A stretch of DNA of 64,000 bases from Aurantiacibacter poecillastricola (GTDB lineage Bacteria > Pseudomonadota > Alphaproteobacteria > Sphingomonadales > Sphingomonadaceae): contig NZ_JAVAMS010000004.1 of assembly GCF_030730945.1 (NCBI RefSeq), forward strand, positions 124,001-188,000, given 5' to 3'. Below are positions 1 to 8,721 of this stretch, piece by piece. Position 1 is the first letter of the stretch. The number at the start of each line of letters is the position of its first letter. A program made the translations under genes and the position numbers. The notes under the pieces are model-generated. The model saw only the letters and a program-made list of their open reading frames with translations. It ran no database searches and had not been told where the DNA came from.

Positions 1-76
1 GCCCTATTGATCTGCCTCAAGGCGATGTATGCTGGTTCGGCTAGACCGGACCGACATCTTTAGGAGCCGCCCTCGC

Positions 77-427
77 ATGAAAACGCCCTGGACTCTCGCC
101 ATTCTCGCTGCCGTCCTGTCTGCCTGCCAGACGGTCGAACCCGAGCCGATTGCCGAGGCCGATCCCGAAGATCGCGCTCTGGCGCAGGCCGCGTGCGGAG
201 GGTGCCATTCTGTCGAGGCCTATGGGCTTTCCCCGAACTCCGACGCGCCCGAATTTCCCGCCATCGCCAATCGCCGGAACCTGACGCGCGAAACGCTCAC
301 CACATGGCTGGTGGACGCGCATAACTACCCAGAGGAAATGGATTTCTACCTCGAGGATGACGAGGTGCAGCAGCTGGTGGACTACATCCTCACCCTGCGC
401 CGCGTGGATTATCACCCGCCGTATTAA
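77..427 (+). CDS. small c-type cytochrome lipoprotein
   Basis: This is a 116-residue exported electron-transfer protein. The N-terminus is a lipoprotein signal with lipobox LSAC at about residues 14-17. One heme-binding motif, CGGCH, follows near residue 40, and a methionine in the C-terminal helix (PEEMDFY) could be the second heme ligand. I chose ATG 77 because AGGAG lies ten bases upstream and the signal peptide begins there; an in-frame ATG at 29 would add a charged leader. It is a short monoheme cytochrome of unknown partner. It converges with the heme-exporter genes ccmB/ccmA. The heme motif is seen directly; the electron partner is unknown. Confidence 0.8.
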   Translation: MKTPWTLAILAAVLSACQTVEPEPIAEADPEDRALAQAACGGCHSVEAYGLSPNSDAPEFPAIANRRNLTRETLTTWLVDAHNYPEEMDFYLEDDEVQQLVDYILTLRRVDYHPPY

Positions 428-436
428 GGGAAGGGC

Positions 437-1099
437 TTAGCCCTCTCGGGCCGCCCGTATAGCCGCTCCGCCCGCAAATGGGGCGATGGCCACCAGCACC
501 AGGCTGATTGCCGCGGTGAGCGCGATGCCACCTTCGCCCCCGGTCGAGAGCGAGCCCGCGCCGAAGATCAGCAGCGGCACCGCCAGCGGGATGACAAGCA
601 GGCCCGAAAGCGCCGCTCCCCCGCCACGCAGGCCCACGGTGACGGCGGCGATGATGATGCCGATGGCGGCAAGGCCCGGCGTGCCTGCCAGGAGGCCCAG
701 CTCCACCGTGGCGAGAGTCTCCCCGTCGATCCCCAGCAAGGCGCTGGCGGGCAGGGCGGCCAGCATCAGGAAGGGGCCGAAACTGAGCCAATGGGCGACA
801 AGGCGCACGGCCACCACCGCTTCCTCGGCAATGCCGCGCAGGGCCCACTGGTCGAAGAATCCGCTTTCGAGATCAGGCGCCAGCAGCCGGTCCAGCGGCA
901 GGATCGCGGCGAGCAGGGCAGCGACCCAGATCACCCCGCCCCCGGTCGCCGCCAGCAGGTTCGGGTTGGGTCCGATGGCGAAGGGATAGAGCATCGCGAC
1001 GGCGAGGAAGAACAGCAGCGGCAGCAGCGTATTGCCGCGCCGCGCTCCCGGAAGGAACTGCGCAAGGTCGCGCAGCAGCAGGGTGGCGATCACCTTCAT
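437..1099 (-). CDS. ccmB: heme exporter protein CcmB
   Basis: This is the membrane subunit of the CcmABCD complex used in System I cytochrome c maturation. The 220 residues are almost entirely hydrophobic and form about six membrane segments. The N-terminal part (LLRDL) and the DLESGFFDQW segment near residue 75 are typical of CcmB, and the length matches the family. The start overlaps the end of ccmA by four bases, so the two are translationally coupled. ccmC is not next to this pair; a small cytochrome c gene on the other strand follows instead. Confidence 0.9.
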   Translation of the reverse strand: MKVIATLLLRDLAQFLPGARRGNTLLPLLFFLAVAMLYPFAIGPNPNLLAATGGGVIWVAALLAAILPLDRLLAPDLESGFFDQWALRGIAEEAVVAVRLVAHWLSFGPFLMLAALPASALLGIDGETLATVELGLLAGTPGLAAIGIIIAAVTVGLRGGGAALSGLLVIPLAVPLLIFGAGSLSTGGEGGIALTAAISLVLVAIAPFAGGAAIRAAREG

Positions 1100-1689
1100 G
1101 CGGGCACACCCGGCGCGTAATCCGGCAGGTGGAGGACGCTCATGCCCGGCACCGCAATCGGCTGGTGGCTGGCGACAAGGGCGAGGCCGCCTTGCGCGAT
1201 ATGCTCCGCCACCAGCGTCTCCACCATGCCTACCGCGTCGCGGTCCAGGCCGTTCAGCGGCTCGTCGAGCAGCCAGATCCGTGCGTCCTGGCCCAGCAGG
1301 CGGGCCAGCGCCGCGCGTTTCCTCTGGCCGGTGGAGAGGTAACGCACCGGCACGTCGAGCAGGTCGGAAAGGCCAAGCTGCGCGAGGGCATCGCCGGATA
1401 TCGCGCCATCCAGTCCACGCCAGAACGCCAGCGCGCGGCCAAGCGGGAGGTGCTCGTCCAGCGCCATGGTCTGGTCGAGGAGGCCAATGCTGCCCTCCCG
1501 CTCGACCTTGCCCGCATAGGGGCGCAGCAGGCGCGCGAGGATGCGAATGAGACTGGACTTGCCCGAACCGTTCGGCCCCGTCACATGGCAGGCCTCGCCG
1601 CCCGCCAGGTCCAGCGAGAGCCCGCGAAACAGCAGACGCTCCCCCCGGCGGCAGGCAAGGTCACGGGCGGTGAGGCAGAGCGCTTCCAT
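1096..1689 (-). CDS. ccmA: heme ABC exporter ATP-binding protein CcmA
   Basis: This 197-residue ATPase powers the Ccm complex, releasing holo-CcmE for heme delivery to apocytochrome c. Walker A is GPNGSGKSS at residues 38-46, the ABC signature LSTGQ is mid-protein and Walker B is WLLDEP. I start at ATG 1689 because family members begin just before the first strand ([10 protein letters not shown]); the open frame continues upstream to 1731 through a Cys-rich stretch that looks non-coding. It is the first gene of the ccmA-ccmB pair and overlaps ccmB by four bases. Confidence 0.9.
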   Translation of the reverse strand: MEALCLTARDLACRRGERLLFRGLSLDLAGGEACHVTGPNGSGKSSLIRILARLLRPYAGKVEREGSIGLLDQTMALDEHLPLGRALAFWRGLDGAISGDALAQLGLSDLLDVPVRYLSTGQRKRAALARLLGQDARIWLLDEPLNGLDRDAVGMVETLVAEHIAQGGLALVASHQPIAVPGMSVLHLPDYAPGVPA

Positions 1690-1742
1690 CGGCTCGTGCG
1701 TTAGGACACACATGCAGGCACACGCAAGCAAGGGAGACAGGC

Positions 1743-2030
1743 ATGGCCGTTGAGAAACTGGAACGCGAGAAAGCCGAAGAGGCCCTGAACAGTCTCGAGG
1801 GCTGGGAATTCGACCGTGATGGCGACGCCATCAGCAAGAGCTTCAAGTTCAGCAATTTCAGCGAGGCATGGGGTTTCATGGCCCGCGTGGCGCTGATCGC
1901 GGAATCGAGCGACCACCACCCCGAGTGGTTCAATGTCTACAATAAGGTGAATATCACCCTCACCACCCATGACGCGGGCGGGTTGTCGGAACGCGACGTG
2001 AAAATGGCGAAGGCGATCGAGGCGCTCTAG
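1743..2030 (+). CDS. phhB: 4a-hydroxytetrahydrobiopterin dehydratase
   Basis: This enzyme dehydrates 4a-hydroxytetrahydropterin and so recycles the pterin cofactor of phenylalanine hydroxylase. The 95 residues match the family length. The conserved block [15 protein letters not shown] is followed by [13 protein letters not shown], which carries the family's active-site histidines. A GGGAGACAGGC segment precedes the ATG. The stop codon shares the tetramer CTAG (2027-2030) with the stop of the convergent SDR gene. No phenylalanine hydroxylase gene is nearby, so a moonlighting or cofactor role cannot be decided here. Confidence 0.9.
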   Translation: MAVEKLEREKAEEALNSLEGWEFDRDGDAISKSFKFSNFSEAWGFMARVALIAESSDHHPEWFNVYNKVNITLTTHDAGGLSERDVKMAKAIEAL

Positions 2031-2854
2031 TCCTGCGCAGCCCGTCCCTCGCTGCGCTCATGCGCTTCGGCAAGGATGCGGGCGCGCTCGCGCAGCTTAC
2101 CGGGAAACCACTTGGCTACCCGTGCCAGCTTGCGTGCCGTCTTGCCAACGAGGCGGTGCACCTTGTCGCCATGCACGGCCTTCCACGCTTCCTCGGCAAC
2201 CGTCTCGACCGGCGTGAATTCGAGGCCCGCTTTCACCACCGCATCGCGGATCGGCGTGTTGCGGCTGCGATTGGGTGGCTGCTGCAGGAGCGGGGTGTCG
2301 ATGAAGCTGGGCATCAGCGAGCGGACCCTGATCCCCACCGTGCTCCATTCCGCATCGAGGCTCTCGGTGAGCGACTTCACCCCCGCCTTGGTCGCGCCGT
2401 AGACGCTCTGGTTCGCCATACCGTAGATGGCCGCCGCACTGGCGGTGTTGAGCAGGCAGCCCTCGGGCGAGGAGCGCTTGAGGTAAGGATAGCTCGCCTT
2501 CGCCCCGTAGAACACCGCGCGCAGATTCACGTCGAGCAGCTGGTCGAGCTCCTCATGCGTCACTTCTGTCAGCGGACCGCCCGAGGGGAGGCCCGCATTG
2601 TTGGCGACCACGGTGATCGCGCCGCCCGTTTCCTTCGCAAAGTCCGCCAGCGCTTCGTCCCAACCGCTGCGGTCGGTAACGTCGAACTGGTAGGTGAGGC
2701 ACCCGCCGTGAGGCAGCAGCGCCTTCGTTTCGGCAAGACCCTGCGCGTTGCGGTCTGCAATGCCAACTAGCCAGCCCTCGGCAGCGAATTTCTGCGCGAT
2801 GGCGCGACCGATGCCCGACCCGCCACCGGTGATGAAAATTGATTTCTGCGTCAT
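2027..2854 (-). CDS. SDR family oxidoreductase
   Basis: This is a 275-residue classical short-chain dehydrogenase/reductase of unknown substrate. The nucleotide-binding motif TGGGSGIG is at residues 10-17, NNAG near residue 87 stabilises the fold, and the catalytic set is the serine of NTASAAA plus YGATK. The C-terminal region is rich in Arg and Lys ([22 protein letters not shown]), typical of SDRs acting on lipids or long hydrophobic substrates, though this is only suggestive. The start is supported by GGGAGAGAG about eight bases upstream. It lies 15 bases after the S9 peptidase gene and probably shares its transcript. Confidence 0.85.
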   Translation of the reverse strand: MTQKSIFITGGGSGIGRAIAQKFAAEGWLVGIADRNAQGLAETKALLPHGGCLTYQFDVTDRSGWDEALADFAKETGGAITVVANNAGLPSGGPLTEVTHEELDQLLDVNLRAVFYGAKASYPYLKRSSPEGCLLNTASAAAIYGMANQSVYGATKAGVKSLTESLDAEWSTVGIRVRSLMPSFIDTPLLQQPPNRSRNTPIRDAVVKAGLEFTPVETVAEEAWKAVHGDKVHRLVGKTARKLARVAKWFPGKLRERARILAEAHERSEGRAAQD

Positions 2855-2869
2855 GCCTGAGCTCTCTCC

Positions 2870-4837
2870 CTAGAGCCCTTTAACATGCTCCCGCCCGTTG
2901 CGAATATCCGCGGTGGAGGCATCCAGCGTCTTGCCCACAGGCTCGGCCCGCCCGCCGATGCATTCGGCGAGGAAATTCTCGGTGATCGCGTTGAAGGCGA
3001 TGTTGTTTTCCGGGCGGTGGAAGCCGTGGCCCTCGTCGGGGAAGAGGACGTAGGTGACAGGCACGCCGTCGCGCTCCATGGCCTCCACGATCTGGTCGCT
3101 CTCCGCCTGCTTCACGCGCGGATCGTTCGCGCCCTGGCCGATCAGCAGCGGCCGGGTGATCTCTTTCGCCTTGTAGAGTGGGCTGATCGACTGGAGGAAT
3201 TTCTTGCCCTCCTCGGTCGAGGGATCGCCCATCCGCTCGTGGAACTGCTTGATCAGCGGTTCCCAGTAGGGCGGGATCGTCTCCAGCAGCGTCTCGAGAT
3301 TGGATGGGCCGACGATATCCACACCGCAGGCGAACACGTCGGGCGTGAAGGTGAGGCCCACCAGCGTCGCATAGCCGCCATAGCTGCCGCCCATGATGGC
3401 GACCTTGTCCTTCTCGGCGATGCCCTGCTCCACGGCCCATTCCACGGCATCGAGCAAATCGTCATGCATCTTGCCCGACCACTCACGGTTGCCGGCATTG
3501 ATGAAGTCCTTGCCGAAGCCGGTGGAGCCGCGGAAGTTCACCGAGAGCACCGCATAGCCGCGATTGGCGAGCCACTGGTGCGTGCGGTTGTAGCCATAGC
3601 CATCGCGCGCCCACGGCCCGCCATGCACGTTCAGCACCAGCGGCACGGGCGCATCCGGCACGCCGTCGCCGTCAGGGTCGGACTGCGGGGGCAGGGTGAG
3701 GAAGCTGGGCAGCGTCAGCCCGTCGCGTGAGGTGATCTCGCGGGCATGCATCGGCTGCAGCGGTGCGCCTTCCAGCTCGGGATAGGTGGTGTAGAACTTC
3801 GTCAGCGTCATCGCGTCGCGGTCGAACAGATAGCTGGCGATGGGCGCAGTCAGCGGGTCGTTCGCGACCAGCCATCGGCGGTCGTCATCGGTGCGCGACT
3901 GCACGCCGAAATCGCCGTCCAGCCGCTCGCGCAGCCAGTCCAGCGCCTCCCCGATCTGGGGGTCGATGGCGTGATGCTCGGTGCGCAGATAGGTGACGGT
4001 ATAGGCCTGCACCACGCCTGTCTGCTTGTGCCGCATGGTGCCGCCGATATCGGCCTTGTCGTGCTCGGCGATGAGGGTGCGCTCGCCGGTCGCTGTATCC
4101 TCGGCGAAAAGGGCGGCGGTGTTGCGACCGCGGCTGTCGAGCCAGTAAAGCGTCTTGCCGTCGGTGGTGTAGCCCGCCATGCCGGTGGTGAGACTGTCGT
4201 CGAGCCCAGTGCGCTCGCGCGGGGCTTCCTCGACCGTGCCGTCCACGATCTCGTGCATATCGGTGCCGCCCTCGGCATTCTGCCGGATGGCCCAGCGCAG
4301 CTTCAGGTCGTCATCCGCTTCGAAGCCGGCCCACTCGTTGTTCTCGAACACCAGCTCCAGCGCGCCCGTGCCCAGATGCAGCGTGTAGACATCGTGAAAG
4401 CGCGCATCGCGGTTGTTGATGCCGACCAGCAGGCGGTCCTTGATGGTGTTGGAGACGCCGATGATGTCGACGCGGGTCTCCTCGAAGGGCGTGAGGCATT
4501 TCTCCTTCGCGCCTTCGCCGATGCCGACTTGGTAGAGCAGGTAGTTCTCGTCGCCTTCCTTGTCGCGGATGTAGAGCAGGCTCTGGCTGTCGGGCGCCCA
4601 GAAATAGGTGGGGATCGGGCGGTCCTTGGCGCTCGTCATGCGGCGCGGAGAGTCGGGATCGTCGGCAGGCGCCACGAACACGTTCATCACGCCTTCCCAT
4701 GGCGCCATCCAGCTGACCCACTTGCCATCGGGGCTGATCTTCCCCTGCGCACGGGTGGGGTTGCCGAACAGGTGATCGCGCGGGATCAGCGGCGTGTCGG
4801 CTACGCGGTTGGCGGCAGTGGTGGCTGTGGCGGTCAT
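2870..4837 (-). CDS. S9 family prolyl oligopeptidase-type serine peptidase
   Basis: This 655-residue peptidase has an N-terminal beta-propeller (about 20-370) and a C-terminal alpha/beta hydrolase (about 385-655). The nucleophile motif is GGSYGGYAT, the acid is the Asp of GANDPRV and the base is the His of DEGHGFH. No signal peptide is visible, so it is probably cytosolic and acts on short peptides, like acyl-aminoacyl or dipeptidyl peptidases. An insert reading SDPDGDGVPDA, just before the hydrolase core, looks like a DxDGDGxxD calcium loop. GGGAGAAATC precedes the ATG. It is followed by the SDR gene on the same strand. Confidence 0.9.
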   Translation of the reverse strand: MTATATTAANRVADTPLIPRDHLFGNPTRAQGKISPDGKWVSWMAPWEGVMNVFVAPADDPDSPRRMTSAKDRPIPTYFWAPDSQSLLYIRDKEGDENYLLYQVGIGEGAKEKCLTPFEETRVDIIGVSNTIKDRLLVGINNRDARFHDVYTLHLGTGALELVFENNEWAGFEADDDLKLRWAIRQNAEGGTDMHEIVDGTVEEAPRERTGLDDSLTTGMAGYTTDGKTLYWLDSRGRNTAALFAEDTATGERTLIAEHDKADIGGTMRHKQTGVVQAYTVTYLRTEHHAIDPQIGEALDWLRERLDGDFGVQSRTDDDRRWLVANDPLTAPIASYLFDRDAMTLTKFYTTYPELEGAPLQPMHAREITSRDGLTLPSFLTLPPQSDPDGDGVPDAPVPLVLNVHGGPWARDGYGYNRTHQWLANRGYAVLSVNFRGSTGFGKDFINAGNREWSGKMHDDLLDAVEWAVEQGIAEKDKVAIMGGSYGGYATLVGLTFTPDVFACGVDIVGPSNLETLLETIPPYWEPLIKQFHERMGDPSTEEGKKFLQSISPLYKAKEITRPLLIGQGANDPRVKQAESDQIVEAMERDGVPVTYVLFPDEGHGFHRPENNIAFNAITENFLAECIGGRAEPVGKTLDASTADIRNGREHVKGL

Positions 4838-4995
4838 GATTTCTCCCGTATCGTATCGCCGGAACAGGTAGGCATGCCGCGAGGGAAAACAAAGGGGCAG
4901 AGCGCTTGAGCGGAACCTGGCGAATACCGTGACGCAGGAACATTCGCTCTATCCGCAAATTGGTCCGGAATATGTCCACCTACTGGAGACCGAAC

Positions 4996-5415
4996 ATGAA
5001 GCGCGTGAATATCGTCATCGCCCCGCTCGCCGCATTGGCCATTACCGCCTGCGAATCCGAAGCCGAACAGCAGGCCGACATGACCGAGGACCGGATCGAA
5101 CAGCAGGCCGAGCAAAGTGCCGCCAACTCCGGCAACGAGATTGCCGCGCTCGGGCTTACCGAACGACAATTGCTCGACGCAGATCTGGTTTCTCAGGACG
5201 GTACCGAACTGGGCGACGTGGAGCAGGTCCGCCGCGACGCTTCCGGTGCTGTCACGGGCCTGCTTGTCGAAGTCGAGGACAGCGAACCCGACCGCTACGT
5301 GGAAGTTCCTCTGGAAGGACTCAGCGTGACTGAGGGCGGCGTGCTTAGCGAAGCCAACCTGCAAACGGAAATGACCACCGAGGAGGTTGCCGCGATGCCC
5401 GACGCGGCAATCTGA
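4996..5415 (+). CDS. lipoprotein with PRC-barrel-like domain
   Basis: This 139-residue envelope protein of unknown role has a lipoprotein signal ending in ITAC at about residues 12-15, then a Glu/Gln-rich coiled stretch. A small beta domain (from LLDADLVSQDG to VPLEGLS) resembles the PRC-barrel pattern of a strand, then a residue-specific loop, then a line ending in VPLxxL. ATG 4996 has GGAG nine bases upstream and starts the signal; upstream in-frame ATGs at 4960 and 4972 lack this. Function is not known. The PRC-barrel reading is by eye and tentative. Confidence 0.65.
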   Translation: MKRVNIVIAPLAALAITACESEAEQQADMTEDRIEQQAEQSAANSGNEIAALGLTERQLLDADLVSQDGTELGDVEQVRRDASGAVTGLLVEVEDSEPDRYVEVPLEGLSVTEGGVLSEANLQTEMTTEEVAAMPDAAI

Positions 5416-5446
5416 TCTGGTGAGAGATGATGCGTATGGGTGAACC

Positions 5447-6151
5447 TTGGACCTGAGGGCATTCGTCAGCCGCTGGCACGAGCGTTTCGAGATATGGACG
5501 CTGGCCGCGATGGTCGGCTTTGCCATGGCCGTCTGGGCCTTCATAGAAGTCGCGGACGAGGTGGTAGAGGGCGAAAGCCATGCGACGGATTCGCGCGTCC
5601 TGCTAGCGCTAAGGAATGCGGATGACCTCTCGGACCCCATCGGCCCGCTATGGGTGGAGGAGTTGGGACGCGACTTCACTGCGCTTGGCGGTGTTGGCGT
5701 CCTTACCCTGCTGACGATTTCCGTCGCTGGTTATCTGTGGCTGGTACGGAAGGTTCGCGCGATGCTGCTCGTCCTGGGCGCAATAGGCAGCGGCCTTCTG
5801 GCGAGCACGCTGCTCAAGCAGGCATTCGACCGCACGCGGCCGGACCTCGTCCCCCATGACTCGCTTGTCTACACTGCAAGTTTCCCGAGCGGTCATTCGA
5901 TGATGGCCGCGATCACGTACTTGACGCTGGCCGCGCTCCTTGCGCGGGTTCAGTCGGAACGATCGACCAAGGTCTATTTCCTCGTTCTCGCGGTGATAAT
6001 CACCGTGGCCGTGGGTGCGAGCCGGGTCTATCTCGGCGTTCACTGGCCGTCCGACGTGCTGGCGGGCTGGGCCGTGGGCGCATCGTGGGCGCTTCTGTTC
6101 TGGCTTCTCGCGCGATGGTTGCAGGAGCGCGGGCAGGTCGAGAAGGAATAG
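5447..6151 (+). CDS. PAP2 superfamily phosphatase
   Basis: This 234-residue membrane phosphatase is of the lipid phosphate / undecaprenyl-pyrophosphate phosphatase type. All three PAP2 motifs are intact: KxxxxxxRP (KQAFDRTRP), PSGH (SFPSGHS) and SRxxxxxHxxxD (SRVYLGVHWPSD). There are about six hydrophobic segments, and the active site faces the periplasm in known homologues. The start is TTG 5447, the only suitable start before the first helix; an upstream ATG at 5435 is out of frame. Substrate is inferred from family only: undecaprenyl pyrophosphate, phosphatidate or lipid A phosphate are all possible. Confidence 0.85.
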   Translation: MDLRAFVSRWHERFEIWTLAAMVGFAMAVWAFIEVADEVVEGESHATDSRVLLALRNADDLSDPIGPLWVEELGRDFTALGGVGVLTLLTISVAGYLWLVRKVRAMLLVLGAIGSGLLASTLLKQAFDRTRPDLVPHDSLVYTASFPSGHSMMAAITYLTLAALLARVQSERSTKVYFLVLAVIITVAVGASRVYLGVHWPSDVLAGWAVGASWALLFWLLARWLQERGQVEKE

Positions 6152-6191
6152 GGCCTGGAATAGCGGTTCCCGGACTCCGCGCAGTCAGGCG

Positions 6192-6809
6192 CTAGAGGGC
6201 GGGGTTGTTGTAACAATGCCACGTAAAGATCGCCGTTGCCCCCCGGTGGGGCCGCCACGGTTCGGCCAGTGCGCGGGTGGCTTTTTCGTCGGGGCGTTCC
6301 TCAAGCCCCAGGATCTTGCCGATGCCCGCCATAACGGCGAGGTCTCCGGCGGGCCAGATGTCGGGGCGGCCCTCGGCGAAGAGGAGGTAGATCTCCGCCG
6401 ACCAGCGACCGATGCCCTTGATCTTGGTGAGTTCGGCGATGGCGTCCTCGTCGTCCTCTGGCAAGTGCTCAAAATCCACTTCGCCCGCGCTCACCAGTTC
6501 GCATAGCGAGCGGGCATAGCCCTGTTTCTGGCGGGAGAGGCCGCAGGCGCGCAGGGTGTCGAAATCGCGCTCCAGCAGGCAGGCGGGGGTGAAATCCTCG
6601 CCCAGTTCCGCCTCCAGCTTGTTCCACATGGAGGATGCTGCGGCGACGCTCACTTGCTGGCCCACGATGGTGCGAAGCATGGTCTTGTAGCCTGTCTCGC
6701 GGATGCGCGGCTCCGGGTAGCCGGCAACCTCCAGCGCGCGGGCGATGGCGGGCTCGCGCGATGCGACCTCGTCCAGTCCGTCCCTGATCTGGCCTGCACT
6801 TAGGCCCAT
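6192..6809 (-). CDS. DNA-3-methyladenine glycosylase II-like
   Basis: This base-excision repair enzyme has 205 residues with the HhH-GPD fold. The helix-hairpin-helix reads [13 protein letters not shown] and the catalytic aspartate is in WPAGDLAV, 20 residues later, as in AlkA. It lacks the N-terminal AlkA beta domain, so it is the short type. It probably removes alkylated purines such as 3-methyladenine. It converges with the PAP2 gene. The frame starts with ATG 6809 and the family N-terminus is compatible. The gene symbol is left blank because short AlkA-like and MagIII-like types are not separable by eye. Confidence 0.85.
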   Translation of the reverse strand: MGLSAGQIRDGLDEVASREPAIARALEVAGYPEPRIRETGYKTMLRTIVGQQVSVAAASSMWNKLEAELGEDFTPACLLERDFDTLRACGLSRQKQGYARSLCELVSAGEVDFEHLPEDDEDAIAELTKIKGIGRWSAEIYLLFAEGRPDIWPAGDLAVMAGIGKILGLEERPDEKATRALAEPWRPHRGATAIFTWHCYNNPAL

Positions 6810-6880
6810 ATGCCTGCTCCTTGCTATCCGCGCGGCGATTGCCTAGCAGCGCGGCGACCGATCACCAGAGGAAATCACGC

Positions 6881-7198
6881 ATGCCGACATTGCACGTCAC
6901 CACCCGCTCGGGCGAGGAATCCACTGTCGAGGTGGGCGATGGCCTGACCGTCATGGAAGCAATCCGCGACAACGGCTTCGACGAGCTGCTCGCGCTGTGC
7001 GGCGGTTGCTGTTCCTGCGCGACCTGCCACGTGCATGTCGATCCTGCATTCAAGGACAAGCTGCCTGCAATGAGCGAGGACGAGGACGATCTGCTCGATT
7101 CCAGCGAAGACCGCGACGAGAACTCGCGCCTGTCGTGCCAGATCCCCTTCACCGCCGATCTCGACGGCCTGAAAGTGCGGATCGCCGAGGAGGATTGA
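6881..7198 (+). CDS. [2Fe-2S] ferredoxin, adrenodoxin type
   Basis: This soluble electron carrier of 105 residues has the adrenodoxin-type ligand pattern C-x5-C-x2-C in [11 protein letters not shown], with the fourth cysteine in SRLSCQ near residue 84. The acidic run [13 protein letters not shown] between them is the usual partner-docking region. ATG 6881 is preceded by GAGGAAATC. Such ferredoxins serve P450s, Rieske oxygenases or Fe-S assembly; the partner is unknown. It lies 46 bases upstream of cysK on the same strand, so co-transcription is possible. Confidence 0.9.
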   Translation: MPTLHVTTRSGEESTVEVGDGLTVMEAIRDNGFDELLALCGGCCSCATCHVHVDPAFKDKLPAMSEDEDDLLDSSEDRDENSRLSCQIPFTADLDGLKVRIAEED

Positions 7199-7244
7199 CG
7201 GGAATTGGTTGCGCCCCTTCGCGCGCGGTCCTAACTCACGGGGC

Positions 7245-8267
7245 ATGACCACCCCTCTCGTTTGCAAGTCCCCGCTCGACCTTATCGGTAACACTCCGCT
7301 CGTCCTGCTCGAAGGGCCGAGCGAAGCTGCGGGCGGCGAAATTTGGGGCAAGTGCGAATTCACCAATCCCGGCGCCTCGGTGAAGGACCGCGCCGCGCTG
7401 TGGATCACCCGCGACGCGGAAAAGCGGGGTGAGCTCAAACCCGGCGGCACGGTGGTGGAAGGCACGGCGGGCAATACCGGCATCGGCATCGCGCTGGTCG
7501 CCAATGCGCTCGGCTACAAGACCGTGATCGTCATGCCGGATAACCAGTCCAAGGAAAAGATGGACACGCTGCGGGCGCTGGGCGCGGAACTCGTCACCGT
7601 CCCGCCGACCAAGTTTGCCGACCCCAACCACTTCGTCCATACCAGCCGCCGCATTGCCGACGAGACGCCGGGCGCGATCTGGGCGAACCAGTTCGACAAC
7701 ATCGCCAATCGCCGCGCCCATATCGAAGGCACCGCGCCCGAGATCTGGGAGCAGATGGAAGGCCGCGTCCACGGCTTCACCTGCGCGGTGGGCACCGGGG
7801 GCACATTGGCGGGCGTGGGCCTGGGCTTGAAGGAAAAGTCCGAGAAGGTGCGCATTGCGCTGACCGATCCGCACGGCGCGGCGCTCTACAACTATTACGA
7901 GAATGGCGAGCTGTCGTCCGAGGGCTCGTCCGTCGCGGAGGGTATCGGGCAGGGCCGCATCACCGCCAATCTGGAAGGCGCGCCGGTCGATACCCAGTTC
8001 CGCATCTCCGACGAGGAGGGGCTCCACTGGGTTGCCCGCCTGCTGCGCGAGGAGGGTTTGTGCCTGGGCCTCTCCAGCGGCATCAACGTGGCGGGCGCGG
8101 TGGCGCTGGCGCGGCAGTTGAAGGCCGATGGCGTGGAGAAGCCGCGCGTCGCCACAATCCTGTGCGACACGGGCTTCCGCTATCTCTCCACCCTCTACAA
8201 TGCCGAGTGGTTGCGAGCGAAGGGTTTGCCGGTGTTCGACTGGCTAGGTTCAGAAACGGGCAGCTAG
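7245..8267 (+). CDS. cysK: cysteine synthase A
   Basis: This PLP enzyme joins O-acetylserine and sulfide to make cysteine. The 340 residues include NTPLVLL, the PLP lysine in ASVKDRAA and the phosphate-binding loop of the PLP site. The substrate loop reads EGTAGNTGIG where many CysK proteins have EPTSGNTGIG, a variant I associate with some alphaproteobacteria. I chose ATG 7245 (MTTPLVCKSP); the upstream ATG at 7209 adds a non-conserved leader. The sulfide probably comes from the sulfate-assimilation operon at 37.4-41.3 kb. Confidence 0.9.
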   Translation: MTTPLVCKSPLDLIGNTPLVLLEGPSEAAGGEIWGKCEFTNPGASVKDRAALWITRDAEKRGELKPGGTVVEGTAGNTGIGIALVANALGYKTVIVMPDNQSKEKMDTLRALGAELVTVPPTKFADPNHFVHTSRRIADETPGAIWANQFDNIANRRAHIEGTAPEIWEQMEGRVHGFTCAVGTGGTLAGVGLGLKEKSEKVRIALTDPHGAALYNYYENGELSSEGSSVAEGIGQGRITANLEGAPVDTQFRISDEEGLHWVARLLREEGLCLGLSSGINVAGAVALARQLKADGVEKPRVATILCDTGFRYLSTLYNAEWLRAKGLPVFDWLGSETGS

Positions 8268-8277
8268 GACGGCGGCC

Positions 8278-8721
8278 ATGCCCCTCGATCCTCGCGATCT
8301 CCTGCGCCCGCGTGGCCCGACCGAAGAGCCCGCACCCCTGGGCGGCACGCGGGAGGAGCGGTTCCAGCGCCTGCAGGTCGGTCTTATCGGCATCTGCTCG
8401 ATGGTGCTGCTGGTGGCGCTGGCAGACGTGGTGATCAGCCGCGCAGCGCAGACCGAGGCCGAAGCCGTGCCCGAAGCGGCGCCTACCGTCGAGCCGACGG
8501 AAACCCCCGCGCCGCGCGATCCGCTGGCCGATGCGGGCGTTGTGCCCGAACTTCCGCCGGAGCCTACCCCGACACCGAGCGCCACGGCCACGCGGCCGCC
8601 GCGCGACGTGCCTCCGCTCGAGCCTGTGCCTCCGGCTACCCCTTCGCCCACACCCTCGCCTTCGTCGTCACCGACTCCGACGCCCTCCGAGACCGCGCCG
8701 GTCGATGTTCCGCCTGAATAG
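8278..8721 (+). CDS. proline-rich single-pass membrane protein
   Basis: I do not recognise a family. The 147 residues comprise a basic/polar N-terminus (1-38), one membrane helix (about 40-60: VGLIGICSMVLLVALADVV) and a long low-complexity tail of Pro, Thr, Glu and Ala. The tail contains repeated PTP and PSP units and is likely extended in the periplasm. It begins 10 bases after cysK and overlaps the next gene by 17 bases. Position just before the next gene and mraZ hints at an envelope role, but nothing shows it. Confidence 0.6.
   Translation: MPLDPRDLLRPRGPTEEPAPLGGTREERFQRLQVGLIGICSMVLLVALADVVISRAAQTEAEAVPEAAPTVEPTETPAPRDPLADAGVVPELPPEPTPTPSATATRPPRDVPPLEPVPPATPSPTPSPSSSPTPTPSETAPVDVPPE

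Noticed and set aside
3746..4909. 387-codon open frame opposite the S9 peptidase gene
   Set aside because: It is a GC-rich antisense shadow: the S9 protein has full catalytic motifs on the other strand, and this frame shows no domain or ribosome site.
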